A program made the translations under genes and the position numbers. A model generated the notes under the pieces. It had not been told where the DNA came from. It saw only the letters and a list, made by a program, of their open reading frames with translations, and did not search any database. A DNA stretch of 64,000 bases from Trichosporon coremiiforme (Eukaryota > Basidiomycota > Tremellomycetes > Trichosporonales > Trichosporonaceae). Positions 1-10,956 of the stretch are shown in pieces; the first letter of the stretch is position 1, and every line of letters starts with the position of its first letter. The stretch is from NCBI GenBank assembly GCA_039545355.1, contig BCJJ01000047.1:26254-90253 (forward strand), read 5' to 3'.

Positions 1-134
1 GGGCCGCGAGCCGCGCCCAGACGCCAACAAAATAGAGCCCTGCTTCTATCTTGTATCGTGTATCTTTTTGCGTATCGTTATATGGATATATATAGTGTTT
101 TATATAGATGTGCATCTAGGTTCTACAAACGAGT

Positions 135-1831
135 CTACTTGTCAGCGTAAGCGACCGCCTCGGGCAGGCGGAACGTCAGGCAGTACATGTCCTTGTTGGG
201 CGCGACTCGCCGCACCCAGTGCAGGTTGTAGCCCTCGCTGCATGGGTCGACGGCGTGGCCGAGGTATCCCTCTGCGCGCTGCGTGATGTCCCTCTGCGCG
301 TCCTCAAACTCGAGTTCGCGCGTGAAGCAGTGCACATGCACGAGCGGCATCGTGACCTGTGACCTGTCATACCCCTCGACAGAGAGGAGCGGGGTGTAGC
401 AGCCGGCGTAGGCGTCGAGGAACTCGAGTGCCGAGTCGGGCAGGTTCATGACGAAGTGGTCTATCGTCTGCGGCTTGGGCGCTTCCTTCGGGAACTCCTT
501 CAGGCCCATAGCCTCAAGCTGGGCCTTGCGTTTCCGGCCCTCAAGCGCCATCTCGCGCGCCGTCGTCGCCTCAGAACGCGCAAACGGCTGCGTCCACGCC
601 TCGAGCGGGGCGCGCTGGATGAACTCGCGCGCGTCAGAGCAGGTTGTCCGCAGACGCGACTCGACCTTGTTCTTCTTTTGGTTCGCCGTCATCCACTTGT
701 ATGACTCGGGGTTCAGGTCGTTGCCGAGCACGTAGCATCCCTTCCTGGCTGCTGGGACTGCGAAGGGTCCCACGCCCGCCATGGCGTCGGCCACGACTTG
801 GCCCTTGCCGAACTGAGACAGTAGACGGGCATGCTCAGTGTGCAGGCGCGAGTTCCAGTACACCTTGCTGAAGTCAAACTCGAAGACGCACCCCGACTCG
901 TTGGTCTGCGTCACAAAGTTGGGCTCGCCAGCAATCACCTCCATGTCGAAGAACCGGAACTGGGCGTGGATCGTGTTCAGCTTGTTCACTACTGTCGTGC
1001 AGGTTGTCACTTTCTGTGTCATGTCAGCTTGAAAGAGATGAAGGTGCTAGCTCACGTCAAGGATGATCTGCCCGATCAGCTTCTTGTACGGCAGCCACTC
1101 GTCGCGCAGGTTCACGTGCACTATGATTAGCTAAGCTGACAAAGGAGACAGCATACCGATGTGCCCCGTCTGCGTGTACGAGCTCGGAATGTCCTCGCCT
1201 TCCTCGTGCGGCAGGACCGCGTCCAGCATGTCACCTGGGTGTCAGCTACTCCTCGACAGCTGCAAGCTTACCGCAGTTCCAGTGGTCGTAGCCGAGATGA
1301 ATCGAGTAGGGGAAGAGCTCAGCGCCAATCGAGTCGAGGTACTCCCTCACGCTCTCCGGCAGGGCATCACGCTCAGCGACGCGGAGCATGATGCGGCGCG
1401 CGTTGGTGTCCTCGGGGTCTGGGCGGATCGACTTGGTCTTAGGCAGGTCGACGACGTGTCTGAATGTCAGCTCGTTATGGACTCGCGCAGCTTCCGAGAG
1501 GAAAGGGTCGGGGGGAAGGCACTCACCCTCGCAGACTCTTCAGCACGCTGTTCACCTCCTCGGCCTTGATCTTCGCTTCGAGCACGGGCACGTCGCGCGT
1601 GAACTGGTTGCGGTCCAGTTCCGTCATGCCGAAGCGCTGGGGCGGCTTCAAGTCGCGCAGACTCGGCGACATGCCGGGGACCGGGCGGTGCATCCTGTTC
1701 TTGAAGGAGGGAGGCGAGGTGGCAAAGCCAGCAGAGGGGGCGGGGAGAGAGTAGGGCAGAAGGGAGCTGGAGCGTCGGAGCGCGGTCGTCGCGTTCGTGT
1801 TTCGGAGAGCAGATCGAAGGCTTCCGAACAT
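135..1831 (-). CDS. TRM5: tRNA (guanine-37-N1)-methyltransferase, Trm5 family
   Basis: Makes m1G37 next to the anticodon, which prevents +1 frameshifting; the methyl donor is S-adenosylmethionine. Exons on the minus strand: 1831-1527, 1459-1272, 1234-1157, 1120-1056, 1013-135, giving about 504 residues. Visible family signatures are HVNLRDEWLPYKKLIGQIILD followed by the VVNKLNTIH and FDMEVIAGEPN segments, the SAM-binding DAMAGVGPFAVPAA loop, and the catalytic-region NLPDSA motif. The first ~45 residues are rich in Arg, Ser and Ala, with no acidic residue before the first downstream Met (residue 47), like a mitochondrial presequence; a second Met follows at 54. Trm5 is known in yeast to serve both mitochondria and nucleus/cytosol. 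It shares a 235-bp divergent promoter with the GNAT-MYND gene. Introns of 42, 35, 37 and 67 nt are typical for the window. Confidence 0.93.
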
Positions 1832-2066
1832 GTATGACCCAACGGAGGGCGGGTATCAGATGCTAAACATGTACAACAACAAAGCAAAGGAAGCCGCCGT
1901 CATGAGGTAGCGGCCTCGTGCGGGGGCGAAATTTCCAGTCATGCAGTGGACCGGTGGACGGAAAATCCGGGGTCTCCGCATCTCGAACATTTCGCTCATG
2001 AGCTCGGCCACCTCCAAAGGACTACGATCGGCTCGAATTTCGCAACGTACGACACTCACGCATATC
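1832..2066. promoter_or_regulatory. divergent promoter between TRM5 and the GNAT-MYND gene
   Basis: The 235 bases between the two opposed start codons must hold both promoters. I see no TATA box at a useful position. The reading frame of the GNAT-MYND gene stays open upstream to ATGs at 1941 and 1998, so a longer N-terminus cannot be excluded, but the 2067 ATG opens the acidic/lysine-rich sequence that looks like a natural protein start. Confidence 0.5.
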
Positions 2067-3378
2067 ATGACCGCCACGACGGAGGAGAAGCCGGTGGATC
2101 CGCCGTCGCCCGAGTCGTCGGGTGACGAGGCCGAGGAGAACGGTACCGCTACCGGGGCTGAGGCGAAGAAGTCTAAGAAGAAAAAGAAGAAGCCAAAGTC
2201 AAAGAAGGTAAGTGTACAGCTCGAGATCATCGAAGGAAGCTGACAATACAGCCAAACTACGCCGAGAACGGCGGCGGCGCGCCCCCACGAACACCCGCTC
2301 CGACTGAGACCGCCGAGGACGCCGATCGCTGGGCAGCCCAGCTCGCGACCACGAAGCCCTTCTCCTTCGAGCCCTGGGACGTCATGCTGGACCGGGAACG
2401 GCCCAAGGTGGACATACTCCTGACGCCGTCCTGCTCAGAGCTCAGTCTGCGGACACCACGTACGCTTCTTCGTCCAGTGCGATTCGGCGACTCTTTCGCG
2501 ATCAAGAAGATCAAGACCGAGCCGATCGTACAGAAGACGCAGCTGTACGGAACACCGCGCAGTCTGCAGGAGATCAAGGCAAACTTCCAGACACGGTACA
2601 TTGCATCCTGCATCCCTGCGATCAGTCGGGACGAGTACGCCCCGGAAGGCGAGGAGGCGCAGGGCGGCGCCTGGCGCGATGAGTATATCTGGGCCATCAC
2701 CGTCAAGCCTGGCAAGACGGCCGAGGTCAAGATCCTGCCTCCCGGAGAGGTGCGGTTGCAGAACCGTCTAACGAACCTGGATGGCTATGTTGGTGAGTCG
2801 GATTGAAAGCGAGCAATCCCAGAAGCTGACGCTCAGGAAACATTGCTCTCAGCCTGTCCTCGAAGCGGCCACTACGGCCCACGAAGGGGGAGGTTTGGCG
2901 CCACCCGACCGTGCAGGAGGCGAAGGACGCTGAGCTCGAGGGCAAGATGTTCTACGAGCTGCACCCGCAGCTGTGGGGACAGGGGCTCATTTCCGAGGTG
3001 TTCAAGGAGGTTCTCCGCTTCGCGTTCGACGAGGTGCTGTGCTCCAAGGTCTCGGCAGACCCGACTGTTGGCAACGATGCGAGCATCAAGTTGTGCGAGC
3101 GCAACGGCATGTCGTTCGAGTGTCAGAAGGACAACGTCTACGGCAAGCCGCAGCTGTTCTACTCTGTCGCGAGGGATGAGTGGGTCAAGCGCTTCCGTGG
3201 TGGAAGCGGTATCAACGCTTGGGGAGGAAAGGAAACGTGCCGTTGGTGCTTCGACTTCAGGCGAGAAGTCGGCCCGACGTGTAAGTGCGGATGGGCTAAG
3301 TACTGCTCCAGGGAGTGCCAGCGAGCGGACTGGGCGTACAGGCAGGGGCACAGGAAGGAGTGCAATACCAAAAGCTAG
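2067..3378 (+). CDS. GNAT-type N-acetyltransferase fused to a MYND zinc finger
   Basis: Exons 2067-2207, 2252-2792 and 2837-3378 give about 407 residues. The N-terminus is acidic and then strongly basic, with a lysine block (KKSKKKKKKPKSKK) that could act as a nuclear or RNA-binding signal. The middle reads as a GNAT acyltransferase: TVQEAKDAELEGKMFYELHPQLWGQGLISEVFKEVLRFAFDE resembles the acetyl-CoA-binding Q/R-x-x-G-x-G/A region and helix, followed by the typical N-x-A/S-S-I-K-L-C-E-R-N-G-M block. The last ~45 residues match MYND spacing: CRWC, then CKCGWAKYCSRECQRADW, then HRKEC, which supplies seven Cys and one His for two zinc ions. MYND fingers usually bind proline-rich partners. The acceptor is unknown. 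The fusion is read continuously in frame across exon 3, so it is not an assembly join. Confidence 0.85.
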
Positions 3379-3438
3379 ACATAGAATGCATCTATCGCAT
3401 ACAGGTACAACGGTGATGGTGATAAGGTGTGAGCGGTG

Positions 3439-6209
3439 TTACCACTGATGTCAGCTGACCCTCAAACTTGCAACACTCACATAGTTCTCATCTCGGTACT
3501 GGACGACGAGAGGCTGGTCCCGTTCGCGTCGGCGCTTCTTCTCGTAGTTCCACTTCTCGAACCACTTCTTCATCTTGCCTCGGCTGAGTGTCAGTTCACA
3601 GCGCGGGCGTTACAACTCACCTCCGCTCGGTGCCAACGTTGACGGTTGCAATGATCTTTGGTGTCCCCGGAACACTGAGGGCGAAGCAAGTCAACTCGAA
3701 AAACGAGGAGTGCTCAGAGTACGGTACACCTGTGTGTCAGGTAAAAGGACGACTCCAGCAACCTACCAAACATCATGTACTTCCTGCAGCTTCCTCGGAT
3801 AGGCTTCAGGCTGACGTCGCTGAAGCCACGGGCCTGATCGCGCTTGATGATGAAGTTAACGTCAGGAAGCGAGTTGGCGGCACTCGGGCCGGAGAACGTC
3901 CAACCCGTAGGTCGGAAGGCGAGAATACGGTTGAAATGTGGGTGCATCGTGGCAAGGTACTCTTCCAGATTGTCGAGCGTGATGTTCGACAGCGGGACGA
4001 GGTGGATCTGGCACTCCTTCGGATCCGTCCCCATCAGATCGTGCAGTTCCGGGTCGTCCTCGCACATCAGGATCTGGGTCTTGCGCGGGTTGCAGTAGAC
4101 TTTGGCTCCGATCGCCTTTGCGATGCCTGAAGTCAGCTTCGGAAGGCCTTACTTAGCTTACCTTTTACGATCCGCTCCTTGCCAATAGAATACGTGCCGA
4201 TAAGAATCAGTGTTCGTCCGTCATTGGCGAATTCAGGTTTCTTGTCAACGTTCTTGCCTAGCCACGAGCTGAGCATAGACACCGATCGCTCGGCCGCTGC
4301 ATAGGCTGACACCATGGGGTGAATGTCAGGCTTGGTGTCCGGTTTGATGTCTGGCTTGATGTCCAGCGTTGTATCGGTGGTCAGCCAGTTTGTGATGTCA
4401 GGTTTGCCATCTGGAGCCACTGCAGGCTTCACGTCTTCCTCGATGTCAGGCTTGATGTCTTCCTCGATCTGCGGCTTGACGTCCTCGGTATCATCGCAGC
4501 CTCCTGGAGTCTCCACCTCCCGCTCTTCAGCAGCAGGCGTCTGCTCTTTCGAGTCTACGGGCGTCTCGTCCGTGTACCCATGGACTGCGTCACCCTCCTC
4601 GTCGCCGTCGCCTTCAACGTCTTCCTCATCCTCAGGACCTGGTAGAGGCATCTCCAGTTCTGGCTTCTCGTCCTCCTCCTTCGCCTCAGCCTTGACTTCT
4701 TCACCGTCAACAACCTTTCTGGCCAACGCAGCGCATGCCTCTATGACAAGGGGCTGGGGAGGAAAGCAGTAGCTTGGGTTCAAGTACGTCGTGTCCAGGT
4801 AGATCGTGTCAAGGGGCTTGCACGCCACGGCGGGGTGGAGTACGTGCTTAGGCGAGCTGCAGGTCAGCTAGACACACAAACCAAGAAGCTTACGCTCTGA
4901 AGTCTCCGCAGTGAAGATATCGGAAGACACGGTTGCTCCCGACCATGGGGGACTTGAATGTCGTATCGCCTGCGTCGACGGTCTGCCTTCCCTCGAAGAG
5001 GAACACATTGGAGCCCGGGCAGTGGTTCGCATCAAGTGAAACAACGGTAACGCCGCCCGTGTTGGGAATAACGAAGGGAACCTCGTCCGGTATTGGGTGC
5101 TGAGAGTTAGACGATCTCTGAAGGGAAACTCACGACCCAGTGGCGCTCGACACCAAGCTTCAGTATGATCAGGTTTGCAGTCGTCTGGGAACAGTATATC
5201 GGCCCGTGCCGCCAGGCTTTTGAGAGAGCCGTGTAGTGGTCCCCATGTGCGTGTCTGGCAGGTGAGCATCGTAAAGCGGCTGAACCTACGTCAAGAAGTA
5301 CGCCGTCACTTTGGGCACAGCACCGTAGCAAAATGCATCCACGGCGATCGGCATGCCGGTCAGGACCTGATGTCAGTTAAAGGAAGCGGATTGCTAACTA
5401 CCTTGTAGAACGGCGCCTTCCGTGGTCCATTGCGGCGATTTGTGTCACGCTTCTCGTCCTTGCTCGCTTCCTTCCACATGTCCGACTCCTTGTTCCGGTT
5501 CATCAGCATCGAGAAGGCATTTGCACCCTTCGCGGGCGCCGACTCCGGCGGCCGTGGTGACTCGGCACGGATACTCGAGGCAAAGGATGTCACGGGCTGC
5601 GGTTTCGAAGCAGGAGATGCACTTGAGGAAGACACTTTCGACTTTATCTCGGGCTTCGAGCGCGGTTCCGATGGTCCTGCTTCCGCAGAGGCAGAGTCGA
5701 GGCAGGCGTTGACGTGCACCTGCGTCGCCTGGTGTCAGCGGTTGTGCCCAGACCCCGAAACCTACACCCTCGTCCATGCCCGACAAGGACTTGCCGCATA
5801 TCCAGCACGAGGTGACTTCGACAATGTCGTCTTCCTCCTTGGTCGGCAGGTCAGGTTCGACTTCCTTCACCTCCGGTGGCAAGATGAACTCGATCTCCTC
5901 ATCGCTGCTGTCGTCCTTTGATGCGGTGGTGGCGTTGCCGTTCTGCTTGGGGGGCGATGCGGATGTCTTCCTCCTCTTCCTGGGTGCTTCATCGTCGCTG
6001 ATCACGAGTGGGTCATCTTCCGTTCCGTCCGTCGGCAGAGCCTTAGCTTTGCTGTTCGCCTGCCGAGAGCAGCCAGAGTGACTACCCCGCCTATCGTTGA
6101 TTGCCGGTATTGAGTTCGTGTCGCCATTCGAAGTCCGTCTCATGTACTGGAACAGCGTTCCGGCACTGCCGTTGCTCTTCTTGCCGTTTGCTTTGGCTTT
6201 GGGCGGCAT
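3439..6209 (-). CDS. PSO2: DNA interstrand crosslink repair nuclease, Pso2/Snm1 family
   Basis: A 5'-exonuclease of the metallo-beta-lactamase/beta-CASP superfamily that processes interstrand crosslinks in the nucleus. Ten exons: 6209-5766, 5728-5402, 5366-5290, 5254-5134, 5099-4894, 4856-4162, 4126-3767, 3729-3621, 3583-3481, 3444-3439; about 815 residues. A UBZ-type finger is visible with C135, C138, H153 and C157, split by the first intron. The catalytic metal motif HAHGDH lies at residues 284-289. It is followed by the conserved LDANHCPGS and HCGDFRA segments, LDTTYLNPSY, the IGTYSIGKERI helix, and the C-terminal DRMBL region including VPYSEHSSF and IATVNVG. An acidic insert of roughly 170 residues rich in DxKPDI repeats interrupts the nuclease domain. 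The final exon contributes only one codon (Trp) and the stop. Introns are 34-38 nt. Tail-to-tail with the GNAT-MYND gene, 60 bp apart. Confidence 0.93.
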
Positions 6210-6524
6210 ACTAAGCGCATGGCGGGTTGCAGGGAGCGAAAAGTCGGATTGTTGTTGTCTGGAGGAGTAAGGCCCCTCTCCCTCATTTCGTCATGACGAC
6301 AGTCCAGTCAACCGGGGCTGCACGTGACACGACTGAGTGTCGATCATCCGTTCTTCTATCCCACCCACAGCGATGAGCCGTGGCAGTCGTGAACGAAGAG
6401 AACAGCGAACAGGCAAGAGGGGAGGTAAGACAACATATGCATATGAAGTAGATAACACAGGTCCTCATGCTCTTCCATCTATCGATGCTACCGCTGTCGC
6501 CGGCTACGCTGTCCGGGTCCTCTG
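6210..6524. other. intergenic, PSO2 promoter and WTAP-like 3' end
   Basis: The 315 bases between the WTAP-like stop codon and the PSO2 start, with both genes on the minus strand. Nothing beyond expected promoter and 3'UTR sequence is seen. The open frames crossing it are short and lack a recognisable domain. Confidence 0.5.
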
Positions 6525-7992
6525 CTATCGCCTCCGCTTGTAAGCCCTGTCGTCCTTGCCATCTTGCGTTGCACGGCCAAGGATCTGCAGACCGGCATCG
6601 TTGCCGCCACGGTGGTTCGCACTCGGTCCATCCTTCCACCTCCTGTCACTACGGTCGCTGCGCTCTCCGCGGTCGCTCCGGTCTCCCCTTTCGCCACCGC
6701 GGTGGTTCGCCGTCGGACCGTCCCGGCCATCCCGATGCCCATCACGCCCCGGCCCATCACGACCGTCTCGCGCTTGTCCACGGTCCCTATCGCCGCGGTC
6801 GTTCCGATCGTTCCGTTCACGCCCACCATCGCGGTTGTCGCGAGCGTGGGTATCGTCGTGGTTGGGCCTGTGCCCATCGCGACGGCCGTTGTTCCTCCTG
6901 TCGACGTCACGGGTATCGCCCCGGGCGCCGCCCCCGCCACGCCCCCCACGCTGTCTTCCATCATGGTGTGATTGTCCGTGAGATTGGGATTGGGATTGTC
7001 CTTGTCCGTGGGGGTGACCATGAGCGTCCAGAGACCCGTAACGCGACTTGTAACCGTCCAGCTCGGCGCGGAGCTTCTCGACAACAGCGAGGTTCTCATT
7101 AAGATCGGAACTGCAAAGTCAGCTACAGGCCACGAATGCGGTTAGTTTGACGTACTCCAGAGAGGCAATGACGGCGCGCGAGTCCTCGAGCGCCTTGAGC
7201 CACTCATCGCTGCTTGCTTGCCCCGTTTCCGCGACGAGGTCGCCGAGCTCATCGTTCTCCAGCATCAGCGTCTTGACACGCGTCAAGACCGCCTCGAGGT
7301 CGACATCGGGCGCCGTGGACACAGCTTTGTGGTCCATGAGAGGCGTCCGCCCAGCAGATGTCGATTCGAGGGGAGTCGCAGGTGACACATCGCCCGTTGT
7401 CGGCGGCGTAGCGCCTACACTTAGGGAGATGACTTCTTGGCGGGCTGGTGTATGTGACCCGAGGAATGTGTATCGTAGTGCGGAGTTCTCCCTCGTCAGC
7501 TCGCGAATGTGCTGCCTGAGGAGGGCGAGCACTGGCACCAGCGCTGGCGGGATGGAAATGGGAGCGGTCTCATCGGCGCCGCTGCTGCTCGGTCGTTCAA
7601 GCTCCTTCACTCTTGCCTGGGCGGTTAGCTCGGCGAAGGAAGACTCCTAGCTTGTACTCACGGCAAGAGCATCCCTCTCCCGCTCCAGTTCCGCTACCCG
7701 CTCCGCGAGGAGCACTTCAGTTTCCGTCGGAAGAGCTATCGTGCCGATTGTCGAGGTAGAGACCTGCTCCGCCATCCCGCTAACACTTTCCTGAGCTGGG
7801 TCAGTAACTGACTGGCGAGGGTGGTGTTGAGATGGGAGTGAAGGGAGATAGGGGGAAGGTGACAAGTGTGGACATACCATGTCCTGGTCCGGGCTTTCGT
7901 CCTCTGGACAATGGGTTAGTTTCACACGGTGTGGAGGGACGTAACAAGAACGCACCGAGTCCGTAGTCGACGAGGTCTTCATGGTCGCTCAT
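6525..7992 (-). CDS. coiled-coil protein resembling WTAP/Mum2, with an Arg/Asp/Gly-rich tail
   Basis: Exons on the minus strand 7992-7956, 7903-7878, 7790-7662, 7616-7156 and 7110-6525 give about 412 residues. An acidic start is followed by a heptad-like segment (LLAERVAELERERDALA) and then by RVKTLMLENDELGDLVAE with a long helix after it. This block resembles the WTAP/Fl(2)d/Mum2 coiled coil (MLIQENEELGRQL in animals), the scaffold of the mRNA N6-adenosine methyltransferase complex. The identification rests on remembered family pattern and should be treated as tentative. The last ~170 residues are low complexity: a Q/S/H stretch, a GGRGGGG run, then dense R, D, N and G, ending in a basic YKRRR tail that may be a nuclear signal. 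The third-exon acceptor was chosen because only that AG keeps the frame. Confidence 0.6.
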
Positions 7993-9593
7993 AGCGCGGC
8001 TGTGTTGAGCCACACAGCACGGCGACGGTCCGTTCGCTCTGTGCGTGCCGCGAAGGGTGGAGGGATGTACGCAAGTCTGGGCGAGCGTGCAGACAGTGCG
8101 TGTGGATGTGTAGGTGGGGGCGGGGGCGGGCCGTTGTTGATGAGAGAGGGGCGGGGGTTGGGACCTGGGAGCTTGTCGCTTAGAGAATGAGAGAGTTCTT
8201 GAGAGAGTGTGTGTGAGCAGTTGTCAGCGTGCCATTGCCGGTTGACGACGAGCGGCCAAGATCGTCACGGTCCTGGCTGCATCTCCTGCGGAACTGACTG
8301 GTGCCCGCCGCGCCCGCCTGGCCGGCACCTGGCCACCTGGCTGGGCTGCCTGGCCCGAGCCCATTCAGGAGCGTCAGGCGCATCAGGCGCGCATGCTCAC
8401 GGGATCAATCCGTGGCGGTGTTTCAGTCTGGTTCCGCACTTGTTCCATCGCAAGACCAGACACTCAACGCGCCAGGGGTCGAAGCTTCGCCCGGAAACTC
8501 CCCATCGCTCCAACCGTCCGCTGCAGCTCAATATCGGCCGGACAGACCTCATGCTCGATCCCACCTCGACGGCCGTTGTCACTGGTGATCGCAGCGTTTT
8601 CTCCATCTTATGAAAAGATCTGACACCACCTGTGTGGCGCGCCCTCAGGAAATTCGAGTCTGGGTTCTGTGTACCTGACAGACGGGGCCCAACTGACGAA
8701 ACAGCATCTCAGCTCGGCCCGAACAGGCCATGCTTTTCCGCATTGTTCGAAATCGGGACAGTGCTAGTCGCACGTCTCCAGCCCTTCCCCCAAAGAGACC
8801 TAGGTCTGAGGCTAGAGACAACACAGGAGCCGACTGTGCGAGGAGGGGGCGATCGCCGTGCGGGATTGCCTCGACATGGATCACGGGCTATGTGCGGAGC
8901 GAGAGTGCCAACACAGAACCGACTACAGAGCCGACGGCAATGATGTATCACCGGGCACAAACATCTGCTCTTATCTCTTCGTATCCGACGGATCCCAAAA
9001 GTTAGCCCACAAAGCCTCGGCTATGATGGGGATTGGAAGCATGGATGAAGTGTGGTAGCAGTGTCTCGTCGTTGGTCCGGCACGTTGACATGTCCGAACA
9101 ACAAGCCGTCGGGTGGCCACGGGGAGTCCAAAGGAATTCTCCACCTATCTGCTCTCCAGATTTCTGAGTGTACGGATCTGTGAACATATTGCGAACGCAG
9201 CTCTGGGGCTCTAGGACCGACGAGTCCCCCGCCTTTCAAATCGGAAGCAACGACATGCCTGCGCATCGTTCCGGCCCAGAAACTCATGTGTCGCAACCCG
9301 AGGTACACTGCATACGGTTTCCAATCGCGACCCCCATCTTGCGTTCGGTCGGCCCCCAAACTCAGTTGGCTTGACAATCTCCCGGAGAGCTGAGAGGCTC
9401 TCAATCTTGTGAGCGTGATAGTTGGAGGGACGGACAGTGCCCTTCCCTCCGGCCGCGGCCCGTCCGTGACGTCACCATAGCGCCGATCAAATAATGACAG
9501 TCTGGGCACATCGCGACCAATCCACTCAACTCCGCACTTTGCTTTCCATCTCATCTCATCTTGGACCTATCTACACGCACATCCACGCACATC
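7993..9593. other. 1.6-kb intergenic region without a supported gene
   Basis: Divergent interval between the WTAP-like gene (minus) and the small membrane protein gene (plus). Open frames here (for example 9021-9554 minus) overlap each other on both strands and contain no domain, signal peptide or sensible splice structure. A G-rich patch lies at about 8110-8160. I see no tRNA, repeat or transposon sequence. Confidence 0.5.
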
Positions 9594-10177
9594 ATGGCGT
9601 CCACCTCGAACTCGGGCTCGTTCCTTGACAACCTCTCGCCGAAAGGGCAGCTCACGGCCCACCAGTCGCTGGCGACCGCTCAGGTTACCTCCTTCATCCT
9701 TCCGCCCGCCTACCTCATTTACAGCATTGGCAAGGGGCAGGGCCTCTACGTTCGCAAATGGATGGGCTTCAGCATTGCCAGTGTCCTCGCCGGAGCGGCC
9801 ATCGGTGCCGGTATTGGATACGCCCGCACCACTCAAGAGTCAGATGTCAAGGCGCTGGCTCAGGTCAACTCGCTGGTGCGTGCACGCGAGCTGGATTTTT
9901 TCTTCACTGAGCTGACCAACAGAGACACAACAAGAGCGAGGTTGAGAAGGACGACTGGTCCATCATCGGCGCCTTCGTCGGTGGTGTTGCTACCCCCGCT
10001 ATCTTCCTCCGAAGGGCACCCCTGCCGCTTCTTGTCCTCGGCGGAGCCAGCATTGGCCTCGGTGTCGGAGCTGCCTCTCACGTCATCAGGGACTACTCCG
10101 AGAGGAACACTGTGGGTTCAACATAGACTTGATGGCGGCTAACATTACAGAACAAGACCGGCAAGAACCCTTCGTAG
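9594..10177 (+). CDS. small glycine/alanine-rich multi-pass membrane protein, unknown function
   Basis: Exons 9594-9875, 9923-10111 and 10151-10177 give 165 residues; the last exon adds NKTGKNPS and stop. Hydrophobic stretches lie at about residues 31-46 (VTSFILPPAYLIYSI), 60-76 (SIASVLAGAAIGAGIGY), 111-124 (IIGAFVGGVATPAIF) and 128-146 (PLPLLVLGGASIGLGVGAA). That suggests four short, GxxxG-rich helices in two hairpins separated by a hydrophilic linker, the look of small mitochondrial or ER membrane proteins. I do not recognise the family. There is no signal peptide, and the N-terminal ~30 residues are polar. Both splice junctions keep frame and conform to the window's intron consensus. Confidence 0.75.
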
Positions 10178-10956
10178 GCCCCTGCACCGAGTAACGGACA
10201 AATCGTTTGTCAGTGCTTCCAATTAATCATGTAATGAGTACGGATAATGGCAGTACCTCCATTTTGTCGGGACACACCCCGATGGTCGTGGTTAAGGGGC
10301 GATGCTAATGGAAGTACTGACGGAGGAAACAGAGCACAGTGACTGGGTCTCCTATCATGCAGGTGGACCAGGCGAAGACGGGCAGGACCGGGGCAGCGTG
10401 CACGTTCCTCCCATGCGCATGACAAAGTGAGATTACTGTTTGACGTGCGTTTTCTCGGCTTCCCCTAGTGCCCACTGCACGCCACGCCACCCCTCAAGAA
10501 ACAGAAGGACAAAGCGCGATCCCCCCTCTCTGTGGTTCTCTGCATCATACACTCCACTTACATCTCCGCTCACCACCTGACGCCAGCCCGACTCGCTGAC
10601 CAGTCACTCGACGCGTCCCTGACCGTAACTGGGAACGCTGAGCTGACTGGATCAGTCCAGTTTCGCGACAAATTGATAACATTCCGCGCCCTCCGGAGAA
10701 GAAGCCCATCGGTTCAGTCGTATCGCCTCCCTTCGCCGCCTGCCTCGCCGCGTTGCTCCCACTGACATCACCTTCGTGCGTGTCTGCAGCTCATGGCAGG
10801 GAGGTGCCGTGCCGATACCTCATCGTCCAGTTCGCCCGGAGTTAACATCCAGGACAGAGAACGACAGTTGCCACCCCATCTCACTTCCCCTTCTTCATCC
10901 CCTTCACCCATCCTCGCATTGTGAGTTGAGCGAATCTCTCTCAGAACTCATCGCAG
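10178..10956. other. intergenic, promoter side of the ENTH-like gene
   Basis: About 780 bases. The segment just before the next start codon is pyrimidine-rich (about 10870-10950), as expected for a fungal core promoter or 5' leader. No RNA gene or repeat is seen. Confidence 0.45.

Noticed and set aside
1941..2066. Longer N-terminus for the GNAT-MYND protein from ATG 1941 or 1998
   Set aside because: The extra residues are unstructured, the extension lies in the short divergent promoter, and the 2067 start gives a natural acidic N-terminus. Not excluded without transcript ends.
9021..9554. 177-codon minus-strand frame upstream of the small membrane protein
   Set aside because: Overlaps other frames on both strands, has mixed composition without secondary-structure pattern, and would sit in the promoter of the plus-strand gene.
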